Numbered from the stretch's first letter, positions 32,430 to 43,519 are shown. The stretch: DNA of 64,000 nt from Rhizomys pruinosus (GCA_009823505.1 VZQC01004717.1:975337-1039336); one strand, 5' to 3'. Program-made: numbers and translations. Notes: generated by a model from the sequence alone, not told the origin.

Positions 32430-33265
32430 CTACTTTTTTTTTGATTGTTCAAATTTTTATTTTTGAAGTTTTCAGACACGTATATAATGAAATGTGATAT
32501 GATTCTCATTTCCCGCCAATGTTCTCCACCTCCACATCATACCCTCTCCCGACTTCATGTCTTTTTAAAATTTTATTATCCACAAAGTCCGTTTGGTTCT
32601 GCCCATATGTTCATGGGTGTGGGTCCCTCCACTGGAGCATGGAAAGCCTCGTATCTAGTAGTGATCACATCCTCAATAAAGAGTTCTCCCTCATCCAGCA
32701 GCTCTTCACCACCAACAGCTCCTCAGTGCAGCGGGGCCTGGAGATGAGCCACCCCATCCGCACAGGGATTTTGACTGGCTTGATCTTCAGGTAACCACAG
32801 CTGCTGGGAGTTTATGACTGCAATAGCTGTGTCCTGCTCAGCATTTCATAACTCTCCTCCCCATTCTCTGGCTCTGAATTCTTTTTTTTTTTTTCTTTTT
32901 TGTCTTTTTGAGACAGGGTCTCCCTGTAGCCCCAGCTGTCCTGGAACTCACTCTGTAGACCAGGCTGGCCTTGAACTCACAAAGATCCACCTGCCTCTGC
33001 CTCCCAAGTGCTAGGATTAAAGACGTGCACCACCACGCCTGGCTGCTGGCTCTGAATTCTTTCCATTTCTTCTGTGATGCTCCCTGAGCCTTGGTGGTTG
33101 TGGGGTTAATACAAATATTCCAGTTAGTACTGAGAACCAAGTCTCTTATTCTCAGCAGTTTGACTAGTTATGCATGTCTCCAATTGACTGTTGCCCACTG
33201 CACAAATACTTCTCTGACCAAGGTTGAAAGTCTCCCAAGTCTATGGGTATAAACTTTTCTGTTCC
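32430..33265 (-). mobile_element. Lx-like L1 3' UTR
   Basis: Antisense Lx 3' UTR order from its poly-A side: a T-run, CATATGTTCATGGGTGTGGG, CCACTGGAGCATGG, TTGACTGGCTTGATCTTCAGGTAACCACAGCTGCTGGGAG, TCTGTGATGCTCCCTGAGCCTTGG. A B1 interrupts it. Small frames across it are not exons. Confidence 0.85.
32866..33062 (-). mobile_element. B1 SINE with target-site duplication
   Basis: Antisense B1 within the Lx 3' UTR, flanked by CTGGCTCTGAATTCTTT on both sides. Confidence 0.96.
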
Positions 33266-33894
33266 ACTTTTACTTCTGACCTCCTGTTTTATGTCCTATT
33301 AAGCATTTCATATGAATCAGATGGCATACATCTTTCAAAAATACTGCATCCCTTTTGCTACAGTTATCAGTAACTCCAAAGCAGTCTCATTGAAAAAGGA
33401 GAAACTAGCTAAAACAAATCTGTTACTTTAAATGCAGAAATGGAGTTCAACACAGTGGCTTTTGGGCTTTTGGGTTGGAGAAATATGTTATGCATTGTTT
33501 TCTTCAGTCTTCCTCAAATTAAAATTTTTGACCAAACCTATTTCTACCACAGAATCTAGCCACTATTTTTCAGTTCATCATACAAATTTTTAGTTCATAA
33601 CACAATGATGTGTGGGAAAGTTTTTGGTAAACATCTTAAAGTATTTAGTAGGTGTTCTATCCAAGGATTACTATTATGGATATAATTATTCTTATTACGG
33701 CTGCATAAAATCATTTGAAATTAGAAGGGTATTGAATCTTGACTCTGTGCATTTCCAGTATCTCAAATAGCTGTGCACATCTTAAGCTCGTGTTTTGAGT
33801 TTAACCAAATATTGTTTATAGAGCCTGAGTTCACTGGACAAATAAAGCCCATTTTTAGCCTAAATGGAAACCAAGCTGGTCCACACTGATCTCT
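33266..33894. other. No recognised feature
   Basis: AT-rich unique-looking DNA. Confidence 0.4.
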
Positions 33895-34400
33895 TACCAA
33901 ACAAGTATTAAGTAAGCATATTCTATATCCAAGACACTAAGTTAGTATTTTGGAATCAAGGTATAGTATTGTACCAAGTAGACTCAGTCCCTGTTCTCAA
34001 GTTAGCAAAGTACTAGTAATACTTAATACTGGGGCTGGAGAGATGGCCTAGCGGTTAAGAGCGCCGACCGCTCTTACAGAGAACCAGGGTTTGATTCCCA
34101 GCACCCACATGGCGGCCGAGAACCGTCCGAAACTCCAATTCCAGGAGAACTCCAGTTCCAGGGGAATCCGACACCCTCTTCTGACCTCTGCGGCATTGCA
34201 CGACACGGGTGCACAAACCTGCATGCAGACAGTACATTCATACACATACAGAAATAAATAAAAAAAAACTTAATACTAATAATAATGAATAATAGTATTA
34301 ATTCACTGAGAACTTATTGTAGGTCATGTGATGTAATAAGAACCTTCTGCAAAATTATCTCAAATAATCCTCACTTTATTAATAGGACCATTAATTTTTC
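33895..34400 (-). mobile_element. MIR/L2-type remnant split by a B2
   Basis: AAGTATTAAGTAAGC..CAAGACACTAAG..CTCAGTCCCTGTTCTCAAG lies left of the B2. GAGAACTTATTGTAGGTCATG..CTCAAATAATCCTCAC lies right of it. Both resemble mammal-wide MIR/L2 sequence, at low confidence. Confidence 0.4.
34021..34276 (+). mobile_element. B2 SINE, long subfamily, with target-site duplication
   Basis: Element at 34031-34266 with the 17-bp internal duplication, flanked by ACTTAATACT on both sides. Confidence 0.96.
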
Positions 34401-34422
34401 ACCTTCGTTTTGAAATTAGAAG

Positions 34423-34711
34423 CTGTACTAGGGAGATGACTCAGGAAATAAGAGCTTGCTGTGAAAAAAAGAGGACCTGGGTATATCCACATAAAAACCA
34501 GGCATGGCTGCAGGTACCTGTAACCCCAGCATCAAGCGTCAGAGATGTGTGGGTCTTGGGAGCTTGCTGACCATCCAGCCTAGCAAAAACTATGAGTTTC
34601 AGGTTTAGCGAGAGACCTTATCTCAGAAAAATGAAGTGGAAGGTAATAGAGGAAGATACCTGATGTCCTCCTCTGGCTTCCAGAAGTGTGCACATGAGCA
34701 CAGGCACTCAT

Positions 34712-34745
<34 letters not shown>
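34423..34745 (+). mobile_element. B4 SINE with (CA)n tail
   Basis: Diverged tRNA-like head, B1-like centre and CTCCTCTGGCTTCC, ending in a 32-base CA tract at 34712-34743. Confidence 0.85.
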
Positions 34746-34746
<1 letters not shown>

Positions 34747-34835
34747 GCCACATTAACACATAAGGACCATACCACACATAAATGAGATAATTCACTCAAA
34801 GTCAAGTTTGAAGTTTGTTAGCTATAAGCCAGAGT

Positions 34836-35025
34836 GATGTTCAAAAATTTTTTTTTTTTATTTTTATCTTTTGGTATTTTTGAGACAGGGTCTCCCTTTA
34901 GTCCCAGCTGGCCTGGAGCTCACTCTGTAGACCAGGCTGGCCTTGACCTCACAGAGATCCACCTGCCTCTGCCTCCCAAGTGCTAGGATTAAAGGTGTGC
35001 GCCATCACGCCCTGCGATGTTCAAA
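34836..35025 (-). mobile_element. B1 SINE with target-site duplication
   Basis: Antisense B1 (variant GTCTCCCTTTAGTCCC) between two copies of GATGTTCAAA. Confidence 0.94.
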
Positions 35026-35415
35026 GTTTTTAACAGCAGCTGTGACAAGATAACCCAACACCAGGAACTAGGAATGGACACTGATCATATCTCAGAAGCA
35101 GGTGCAGATGGCCAGTAAATTCCTTCTCATTCCTGGATTGTGGGTGGGACCTGAGGTCGTGAGTGAGGACCAGATAGACTGAGAAATGAGCCTGTTGGCT
35201 GAATATTATCTGTGAACATAACATAGGATCCTTGCAAGACCTAGATAAATAGATAGAGCTTCAGGCTCTGGTTCAGTGGGTAATCAGTTCTGTAGCAGAT
35301 GCTGTGTGAAGCCTTTTAGGTAGAGAAGAAACAAGAAGTGCTCTGTATTCTTAAGGAACTTGGAACTGGTGGATCAGAGATTTGGTCTTGGTTCTGATTT
35401 TAAGAGTTGATCCTA
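35026..35415. other. No recognised feature
   Basis: Unique-looking DNA. Confidence 0.4.
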
Positions 35416-35416
35416 G

Positions 35417-35576
35417 TCGGGCATGGTGGCACACACCTTTAATCCCAGCACTTGGGAGGCAGAGCCAGGCAGATCTCTGTGAATTCAAGGCCAGTCTGGT
35501 GTACAGAGCAAGCTCCAGGCCAGCTGGAACTAAAGGGAGACTCTGTCTCAAAAAGACACACACACAAAAAAGAGTT
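35417..35576 (+). mobile_element. B1 SINE
   Basis: B1 with a GACACACACACAAAAAAG tail. AAGAGTTGAT-like sequence is found on both sides. Confidence 0.93.
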
Positions 35577-35681
35577 GATTCTGAGGGAGTCATTTAATTA
35601 GCTTCTGGAACTTCTTGGAAAACTGAATTTCTTACCAGTAGAACTCAGGGAGGCAACATATTTTAAAGGAACTTTAAGTGG

Positions 35682-35871
35682 ACAGTAGCCACTTCTTTTT
35701 TTTTTTTTTTTTTTTTTTTTCGAGACGGGGTGTCCCTGTAGCCCCAGCTGTCCTGAAACTCACTCTGTAGACCAGGCTGGCCTTGAACTCACAAAGATCC
35801 ACCTGCCTCTGCCTCCCAAATGCTAGTATTAAAGGCGTGCGCCACCACCCCCGGCAACAGTAGCCACTTCT
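35682..35871 (-). mobile_element. B1 SINE with 15-bp target-site duplication
   Basis: Antisense B1 with a 20+ T tract, between exact copies of ACAGTAGCCACTTCT (35682-35696 and 35857-35871). Young. Confidence 0.97.
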
Positions 35872-35907
35872 AAAAAATATACAGTGTCTTTAACATCTCC
35901 TTCAGCT

Positions 35908-36156
35908 GACACTGTTTTTTTTTTTTTTAATTTTATTTATTCTTTATGTGTATGAATGTACTGTCTGCATGCAGGTCTGTGCACCCATGTCGTGCAATAC
36001 TGAGGAGGTCAGAAGAGGTTGTTGGATTCCCCTGGAACTGGAGTTAAAGACGGCTCTCAGCCGCCATGTGGGTGCTGGGGATCGAATCCCGGTCCTTTGC
36101 AAGAGCAGTCGGCGCTCTTAATGGCTAGGCCATCTCTCCGGCCCCCGACACTGTTT
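35908..36156 (-). mobile_element. B2 SINE with target-site duplication
   Basis: Antisense short-subfamily B2 between two copies of GACACTGTTT. It keeps several CpGs (CAGCCGCCATG, GATCGAATCCCGG), suggesting recent insertion. Confidence 0.96.
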
Positions 36157-37120
36157 TCTTTCTGGTGTCACTGTGGCAGTCTAAATTTGAAATGCTACAA
36201 GGCAGCAAACTTGATTTTAACTGTTAAATAATTTTGGCTAAGTAAATCCTGTACACAAATATGTAATTAGGTGAACTGCTGTTATTGCTGTTGAAATGTG
36301 ACTGCTTATCCAATGAAAGCTAAAGGTGCTCACTAATTAAAGTCTTTTAAATTCCTGCTGATATTTGTACTGTTGAGATGTCATAATTATGTTCAAATGT
36401 ATTCTTGGTGCTTGAAGAAGCACATGCCTATAGAAAATATGAGTGTTGCTGTAATTATTTTCAGTGTTTATTTAGTGATACAATAGTTTATGCAGTGTTA
36501 ATGTTCAGATTCAACAGGTTGTTGATGATGTTATTGAAAATGTAAACTACACCATAAAAATATACTGTGACTAGAAAATCTACTATTGTTACATTCTTCA
36601 GAGATTTCTTTTACAAGTTAGATGATAAGTATTATGTTTTGTTTTGATTTGTGATTCATCACCTATATAAATATTCTGGGATTTATGCTATGACTTTCAA
36701 AGACTTGTATTTAGTGAGCATTAAGAAGTTATACATCCTGGTCCTTATACATCTGCCCAGATAACACATATTTCTGAATTTTCCCAGAAACTGTAACAAC
36801 AGAAATTAGAGAGGTAGATAAACAGAAGTAAAACATGATATGACACCTTATCTTTTGCTGAGGTCCTTTATTTCATTTACTCTCATGGAACAGAACATTA
36901 TACTTTGCTTGTCATAGGACAATTCATGGTATAGTGTTATATCAAGGCCAAGTTGGACCATGTCACAATCCAAACTCAAACATACTTGGGTTTAGTTCAT
37001 GGATCTTAAAGTTATTAACTGGGGCTGTGGCAAGGAAATGTAATTTCTGCAAGTCTTGGTTTTCTAAAAGACAGTTTCTCAATAGAAGAGCTAGTAACAT
37101 TTTGGAGCAGGTAATTCTTT
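36157..37120. other. Repeat-free AT-rich island
   Basis: Nearly 1 kb without any SINE, LTR or LINE signature that I can see, in a window where most kilobases carry at least one. No coding signal. It could be a conserved non-coding segment, or merely unsampled. Confidence 0.5.
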
Positions 37121-37246
37121 TTTTATTTGTTTATTTTTTAAAGGGATTCTACAATATAAGAGCACAGTTGTTTTCAGATCACATTAACGTTGCTCAGTTT
37201 GCCATACAATTAGGTAATTGGCGCTAGCATCCACAGATGAGGGAGA
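37121..37246 (-). mobile_element. L1 3' UTR tail fragment
   Basis: Matches 1255-1356 closely and 19001-19113 loosely. On the minus strand it ends in the same AATAAA-rich tail. Short, 5' truncated insertion. Confidence 0.7.
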
Positions 37247-37414
37247 AGCAGGTAAGTCTTTGCTGGGGGGATGTCTGATACATGGTAAGATGTTTAGCTT
37301 CTCTATACAGTTGAGACTGGTAGTAGTTTCTCCCAGTTGATTTATTACTGGTGGAGAAGCATGCCCAGTTTATAATATGGATACTAGAACCCACTTTACA
37401 GGCATGACAAGCCC

Positions 37415-37765
37415 GGGTATTGATTATCTTTCTATAACTGTGATAAACAACTAAGATAAGTCAATTTGTAAAGAAGAAAAGTTTATTTGTCCCTGGTTTG
37501 TGGGCTCATTGCTTTTGGGACTATCTAAATTTTTGGATTATGGCAGGAGTACATGGCAGAAGAGTCCCATACATCCCATGATGGCTGAGAAGTGAGAGAG
37601 AGAAGAAGGGTCAAGGTCCCAATATGCCATTGAAAGGCATGCCCCTAGCGACTTCACCTCCTTCTACTGGGCCCCTTACCTCCAGATACTGCCTCAGCTT
37701 GGTGGCCATGTCTTTTGTATTATGGATCTTTGGGAGACTCAAAGACACGAATTCCTGGTCTAAAT
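37415..37765 (-). mobile_element. LTR-like repeat, probably ERVL-MaLR
   Basis: TTGATTATCTTTCTATAACTGTGATAAAC..AAAGTTTATTTG..TTTTGGATTATGGCAGGAGTACATGGCAG..AAGGCATGCCCC..CTCCTTCTACTGGGCCCC. Confidence 0.5.
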
Positions 37766-37998
37766 TATTCTCAGTCAAACCTTTGGAAACTGTCAATATG
37801 CTACCTTCCATCGTAAAGGGAAGTCAAGGTGGCATTAAGTTTGCTAGTCATATAACCTTAGAATATCTGGATAGATCCACTGTAATCACAGGGATTCTTA
37901 ACAGTGAGGATGTGCGAGGTAGCAGAGGTCAGAGTGATGTGATATAGGGACTTTGTTGCCTTGAGGACACATAAATGGGTCTAAGAGCTAAGAGCAGC

Positions 37999-38346
37999 TG
38001 CAGTGGCTTGAATGAGATTTGTATCTGAAGAGAGTTGGTGGGACTGTTTGGGGAGGGTCATGGAAACTCTAAGAGATGTGGCCCAGTTAGAGGAAGCACA
38101 TCCCTAGGGAAGCCTTTGGGAGTTCCTAGCCTTGCCCTGTTTGCAGTTTGACTCTCTCTCTGTTTCCTGTTTGCTGTTGGCAATGCGCCATCTCAGCTCT
38201 TTGCTCCAGCCACCTTGCCCATGGCTTGCTGCCATGCCTCCCTACCATAATGGACTCTTAACCCTCTGGAACCACATGCCCACATAAACTCTTCTATAAC
38301 TTGCTTCGGTCATGGTTCTATCACAACAGAAAAGTAACTAATACAG
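37999..38346 (+). mobile_element. MaLR (MT-type) LTR
   Basis: AGTGGCTTGAATGAGATTTG..GTTGGTGGGACTGTTTGGGGAGGGTCATGGAAAC..CTTGCTGCCATGCCTCCCTACCATAATGGACTCTTAACCCTCTGG..ACATAAACTCTTC..GGTCATGGTTCTATCACAACAGAAAAGTAACTAATAC. This is the classic order of a rodent MaLR LTR, including the AATAAA-like region. Confidence 0.85.
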
Positions 38347-38584
38347 CAGCAGGATGTGCGTAACCCCTAGAAGCCACAAAAGATCAGGAAACAAATTCTA
38401 CCAAAAATGTAGGAAAGAACACCTTGGTTTTTGTTCGATGATATCCACGCTGGACTTCTGACATATAAAACCATAAGAGAACACATTTGTACTGTTTCGA
38501 GCTACCAAGGTTGGGGTAACTTATTACAGCAGCAACAGAAAAGAGTAGCAACAGGGTTCTACCCTTTTATCGCCATATAGAAAA
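38347..38584. other. No recognised feature
   Basis: Short stretch, possibly more L1M or LTR-derived sequence. Confidence 0.3.
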
Positions 38585-39140
38585 TTGATACCTCCTCAAA
38601 GAGGTCATTGAGATAGGCAACAAGCATCAGAAAAGATGTTCAATGACTGTCAGTCATTGGGTAATTGCACAGCCCAACCACACAGGATACCACTTCAGCT
38701 CTACTGGAATGCTTATAATAAAGTCATATAATAGTGAATATAGAAAAGGATATAAAAGGACCCTGCACAATGGTTTTGAGAATGTCACTTCATCTACTTT
38801 AGAAAATAATAATTGCTCAAATAATTAAACATAGAAAAGCCAGGTGTGGCAATGCGTGGTTGCAATCCTAGCACTTGAGACACTGAAGCAGGAGGATCAT
38901 TGCTAGTTTGAAGCCCATGTGAACTACCCTGTGACATCGTCTCAAACAAACAAACAAACAAACAAACAATGCATACATGCTTATATAAAAGTAAATAGTC
39001 ATCAGTAATAACTCAGCAATTCCATTTCAAGAGATTTGGAAACATATTTATCCATATAAAAACTTTTTTATAAATCTTCATATAAGTATTATTGGTAAAA
39101 GCCAAAATATGGAAGTACTCAAAGGAGCTGATTAATGAGT
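38585..39140 (+). mobile_element. Ancient L1 (L1M-type) ORF2 C-terminal region
   Basis: AGGCAACAAGCATCAGAAAAGATGTTCAATG, TACCACTTCAGCTCTACTGGAATGCTTATAATAAAG and CTCAGCAATTCCATTTCAAGAGATTTGGAAACATATTTATCC follow the plus-strand order of ancient L1 ORF2 near its end. Many stops. An old B1 splits it. Confidence 0.85.
38839..38975 (+). mobile_element. Old B1 SINE inside the L1M
   Basis: Diverged B1 (GCCAGGTGTGGCAATGCGTGG..) with a (CAAA)n tail at 38945-38968. Confidence 0.75.
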
Positions 39141-39295
39141 AAGCACGGAGGTAAACATGATCTCTGTGGGAGAAGAAAGGACTTCAGTGGGATCAATAGA
39201 CAGGCATAGTCTCTGTTCCTACAAATATTTTCAAGACCATATGTGATATTTTTTGTCTCTTTACTCCTACTCCTTAACTCACGTTCTATTTTCTT

Positions 39296-39436
39296 TTCTT
39301 TTTTTTTTTTTTGGTCTTTTTGAGACAGGGTCTCCCTGTAGCCCCAGCTGGCCTGGAACACACCCTAGAGACCAGGCTGGCCTTGAACTCACCGAGATCC
39401 GCTTGCCTCTGCCTCCCAAGTGCTAGGATTAAAGGT
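39296..39436 (-). mobile_element. B1 SINE, head missing
   Basis: Antisense B1 that ends at GTGCTAGGATTAAAGG. The truncation point is almost the same as at 9307. Confidence 0.94.
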
Positions 39437-39976
39437 TCTACTTTCTAATCCCATGGCTGGTGCTTTGGGCTCTCTGTATTCCTTGCTTGGTTTAATGATC
39501 TTGACCCTTTCCTTGCCCCTGGCAGGCCACAATTATAGCACTTACCTGTTTGCTGCTCTTGAGAGGGAATGGAAGCACCAAGGAATGCCCCAAAGAGTCC
39601 TTCAAGTTGCAGCCTCTTCTCTGACCCATGAAACAGCCACAATCTTAGCTCTTCATTGGGATCTGAGTCAGTTATCCTTGCCAATAAAGTAACAGCACTC
39701 TTCACCTGCTGGTTAATTAATCGGCCTATGTAACACAGCATTGGCTGTTGCTCTGCAATGATCAGAATATTATGATATCTCTGCTGAAAGTATTGTCTTC
39801 TCCATTAGAACCAAAGTATCTAATCTAGCATGTCCTTTAGGATTGAGATGATCCACAATAACCAGTTTATTCAAGATGCTACTTGGTCTTTTCAAGGAGA
39901 ATGTGAATCTGAGAGCACAGATGTAGGTTCTGTTGCTTCCCAGTTTGGTAGTCAGTAGGAGGAGTCAGCTGCAGTG
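39437..39976. other. No recognised feature
   Basis: Unique-looking DNA. Frames of about 90-98 codons run on both strands over 39420-39740, so neither is favoured. Confidence 0.4.
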
Positions 39977-40259
39977 AAAGAAAACCTGTGAGGGGGCTGG
40001 AGAGATGGCCTAGCGGGTAAGAGCACCGACGCTCTTGCAGAGGACCCGGGTTCGATCCCCAGCACCCACATGGCGGCTGAGAACCGTCTGTAACTCCAAT
40101 TCCAGGAGAACTCCAGCTCCAGGGGAATCCGAGACCCTCTTCTGACCTCCGCGGCATTGCACGACACGGGTGCACAGACCTGCATGCAGACAGTACATTC
40201 ATACACATGCAAAGAAAAATAATAATTAAAAAAAAATTAAAAAAAAAGAAAACCTGTGA
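39977..40259 (+). mobile_element. B2 SINE, long subfamily, with target-site duplication
   Basis: Body from 39992 with the 17-bp internal duplication and an A-rich tail, flanked by AAAGAAAACCTGTGA. A 173-codon minus frame (39879-40400) runs straight through it and has no other support. Confidence 0.96.
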
Positions 40260-40504
40260 TAAAAACCCATGCATAACCTTCAACCTTGCCACCAGGGTTC
40301 CACTACTACAGCTAAGAGTTACCCTGCTTGCCCGGTAGCTTAGCATCTCCTTTGCACTGTATGCTTTCTTCGGGGAGGGGAAACACCAAGGGAGATGCAC
40401 TCACTCAGGAAGAAGAAGTAAGGCAGGTAGGCTTTTTCTTCAGAACTGCTGGTATCCCGGTGATTCATTTACACATCCCACTTACTTTGAGGCCCAGTCT
40501 TTCC
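40260..40504. other. No recognised feature
   Basis: Unique-looking, with part perhaps belonging to the LTR-like repeat that follows. Confidence 0.3.
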
Positions 40505-40607
40505 CCTTCAGTTCTTCTTCTCTGGACACGCCCTCAGAGACACACCCACAAGTGTTCCTCTTGACTGACTGTAAATATCATCGAGTTGACACCAACCAAC
40601 ACGCCAG
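40505..40607 (-). mobile_element. LTR-like repeat end
   Basis: CTGGACACGCCCTCAGAGACACACCCACAAGTG..ATCATCGAGTTGACACCAACC matches the end of the class seen at 10.5 kb. Confidence 0.5.
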
Positions 40608-40868
40608 ACTTCTTAGTCTCTGATTTTCCATTTTTGCTCTTTCCAGGCCCCAGTCAACCACAAGATTGATTACTACTGTTCACTGCCCTAATGGAGTTAA
40701 AGACTACACTGTAGAAAACACTTAAAAGAATTTTCTACAAAGAGGATCAGAAACTTGGGGTGATGGTCAGAGGGAGGAATTGGGTCAAGATGTTTCTTTC
40801 AAGGTAAGAAATCAATATGCCAGTATGCTGATGGGAAAAATCCAAATGAAATAGAAAATCATGATTTT

Positions 40869-40952
40869 GGGGCCATTGATATGATTCAGTGGGTAAAGGC
40901 ACTTGCTGTTAAGTCCTGTAACCCGAGTTATCATACCACACATGCTTGTGAT

Positions 40953-40987
<35 letters not shown>

Positions 40988-41008
40988 GTAATTTAACAAA
41001 TAAAAATA
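40869..41008 (+). mobile_element. tRNA-derived SINE fragment with (CA)n
   Basis: GGGGCCATTGATATGATTCAGTGGGTAAAGGC head, a (CA)16 tract at 40954-40985 and an AATAAAAATAA end. Confidence 0.65.
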
Positions 41009-42119
41009 ATATAATACATATGGAGAATAAAATTCCTGGACAGATGGGAGTCCAGTGGCCTTGAAATATATTTAAGTGGCAATATTTTATTTGAAGACAA
41101 ATTATGGCATTTAAATCATTTCTATGTAAATTTAACATGATTATACACATCAATTATCTAATAAAATATATTAAGAATTTACTGGGAGTGGGAAACATTT
41201 TGAGAGAGAGAAATAGAGTGTGAGAGAGAGAGGGGCTATTTAAGGAATTCATGAAAGAAGTAATTGTAGAAAAAAATTAATTGAAATTTAACATGAAGCA
41301 CTGCCTAATAGAAGCATGGATAGAACAGTCTTCATTGTGATATCGCACATCGAAATACTGAAATAACTGCTCACATATATGAGCTCTAACTAAATGCAAA
41401 AGGCATGTCACTAATTCTTTCAAGATTTAGAAATATCTTTGATGTTCTTGTACTTATAGGGGAAAATCAAAAGCGAGACTAGTTATTTTTAATGTACTCC
41501 TTTTTTTTCCTTCCTGCCAAATGGATGGGGAGGTGACGTCAATGTAAATGTGGTTATTAAAACTCACAATACGAATAGTTGGTACTGTCACTTGCCTGAT
41601 AAATGGCTGGCATTTGGAACCACTAAGATAAATGGCAGAGGAGTGTTATAAAATCAGATTCTGATTCCTTAGCAAATTATTAGTGGGGAAATTGCATTAG
41701 AATGGAGAAAATGAAGCTGGTTTTGTCTGTGCTTCACTGTCTTTCACTACGTATGGATGTGGCATAAAACTGCATGGTGTGAGTCAGTTTACCTTGAGGG
41801 GAAAGGGAGGGTGCAGTACTAAGAAGATTTAAGTCCTGAACCACAAAACACCTTCGTATTTCAGAGGTGCTTTTATTTCCTGCTTCATACTACTGACAGT
41901 GGAACATGGGTGAGTGCCAAATAGAGCTGACTGTTGCCTGGAGGCAGAATGGCATTTTGAAGATCAAAGCTGTCCTGAACCAAACCAAGACCCATCTCTT
42001 CCCCACATCCAGTCAAACTGATTAAACTTCTCCATGTCCCCCACAAAATATATTCTTTTAAATTGCTTTAAAATTAAAATAACTATAATTTCTAATGTTA
42101 TCAAGATTACTCTTGTAAT
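41009..42119. other. Repeat-poor island containing a CRE palindrome
   Basis: About 1.1 kb with no SINE, LTR or LINE signature that I recognise. It has a GAGA-rich patch at 41202-41235 and a perfect TGACGTCA at 41534-41541. No coding support. Confidence 0.5.
41534..41541. promoter_or_regulatory. Perfect CRE palindrome TGACGTCA
   Basis: Full 8-bp CREB/ATF consensus with its CpG intact. It lies in repeat-poor DNA and not inside a SINE. Function is not shown. Confidence 0.35.
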
Positions 42120-42397
42120 AGAAATTGTATTATTCTTTTTTTTTGAGACAGGTTTTCCCTATAGCTCCAGCTGGCCTGGAACTAGCCCTGTAGACCAGGC
42201 TGGCCTTAAACTCACAGAGATCGGCCTGCCTCTGCCTCCTCAGGCTGGGATTAAAGGCATGTGCCACCATGCCTGGCTTAACTACAGTTCTTAGCCACCA
42301 TGTGGGTGCTGGGAATTGAACCCTGGCCCTCTGCAAGAGCAATCGATGCTCTTAACCACTGAGCCATCTCTCCAGCCCCAGAAATTGTATTATTCTT
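42120..42397 (-). mobile_element. Composite SINE: B2 head fused to B1, with 18-bp target-site duplication
   Basis: The whole composite lies between exact copies of AGAAATTGTATTATTCTT (42120-42137 and 42380-42397). In the minus sense it reads B2 head (reversed CACTGAGCCATCTCTCCAGCCCC) to about B2 position 100, then directly a full B1, then an A-rich tail at 42135-42145. One target-site duplication around both halves shows they inserted together. Confidence 0.93.
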
Positions 42398-42456
42398 ATC
42401 AATAACTACATAGATATTGAGTTAAGTTAGAGCTGGATGGTTGATATCTATTTTAG

Positions 42457-42684
42457 AAACATTTTATTGTATTTATTATTTTTATTTTAGTGTATGAGTG
42501 TATTGCCTGCATAGATGTAAGTGCACCCGCACTTACAATACCCTGGGAGGTCAGAAGAGGGTGTCAGATCTCCTGGAACTGGAATTATGAAGGGTGGTTA
42601 GCCGCCATGTGGGTGCTGGGAATCAAATCCAGGTCCTCTGCAAGAGCGGCCAGTGTTCTTAATCACTGAGCCATCTCTCTAGCC
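42457..42684 (-). mobile_element. B2 SINE
   Basis: Antisense B2, from TATTTATTATTTTTATTTTAGTGTATGAG to GAGCCATCTCTCTAGCC. Confidence 0.93.
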
Positions 42685-42885
42685 ACTGGAAGCATTTTAT
42701 TTTAAGGATTAGGAGACAATATTACTTTTTATAGCAAACACATGTCACAAGCCTTTAACAATGTCCCAATCACAAGTACTTTGCCAGTGATGCCTGGTGG
42801 ATAAAATTTGGCTGGTACCTGGATTTTTTTCTCCCTTATTCAACAATGCTTCTACTATTTGAGGATTATAAAATTATTTATAGCA

Positions 42886-42998
42886 GGATAGAGTGGTGGT
42901 AGATGCCTGTAATCTCAGTAATTAGGAAGTTGAGGCAGGAGGATTGAGAGTCCCAGGCCAGCATATATTACTTTAGAGAAAACTTGTCTCAGAGCAAA
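42886..42998 (+). mobile_element. Old B1 (proto-B1-like)
   Basis: GTGGTGGTAGATGCCTGTAATCTCAG..GAGGCAGGAGGATTGAGAG..CTTGTCTCAGAGC. Confidence 0.75.
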
Positions 42999-43012
42999 GT
43001 TTTAAAACATAC

Positions 43013-43167
43013 TGCTGGGCGTGGTGGCACATGCCTTTAATCCCAGCACTGGGGAGGCAGAGGCAGGAAGATCTCTGTGAGTTCAAGGCCAGCTTGGTCT
43101 ACAGAATGAGCTCTAGGCCAGCTGAGACTAAAAGGAGACCCTGTCTCAAAAATACCAAAAAAAAATG
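43013..43167 (+). mobile_element. B1 SINE
   Basis: Full B1 with the AGCACTGGGGAGGC variant also found in two of the three composite SINEs. Confidence 0.95.
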
Positions 43168-43275
43168 TTTATTTAGTTGGTCCATAATGTCTTTATATAC
43201 ATTTCAAGGATCAAATGCATTGACATATATCAATCAATATCGATATCATATATGTTAAATTGCCTTAATATATTG

Positions 43276-43519
43276 TTTTTTTTTAATTTTATTTATTTTT
43301 GTATGTGTATGAATGTACTGTCTGCATGTAGGTTTGTGCACCTGTGTCGTGCAATGCCACAGAGTTCAGAAGAGGGTCTCGGATTCCCCTGGAACTGGAG
43401 TTCTCCTGGAATTGGAGTTACAGACGGTTCTTAGCCACCATGTGGGTGCTGGGGATGGATCCCGGGTCCTCTGCAAGAGCAGTCAGTGCTCTTAACTGCT
43501 AGGCTATCTCTCCAGCCCA
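43276..43519 (-). mobile_element. B2 SINE, long subfamily
   Basis: Antisense B2 with the internal 17-bp duplication. AATATATT-like sequence flanks both ends. Confidence 0.95.

Noticed and set aside
32445..32794. Overlapping 100- and 91-codon frames ending at CAGGTAACC, which looks like an exon with a donor site
   Set aside because: The sequence follows an Lx-like L1 3' UTR in antisense, and the CAGGTAACCACAGCTGCT block is part of that repeat.
39420..39741. Paired 90- and 98-codon frames on opposite strands
   Set aside because: Open on both strands, with the plus frame starting in the end of a truncated B1. Neither is supported.
39879..40400. 173-codon minus-strand open frame, the longest in the window
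   Set aside because: Its middle is a B2 SINE with a target-site duplication, and the rest is flanking DNA. It has no protein-family signal.
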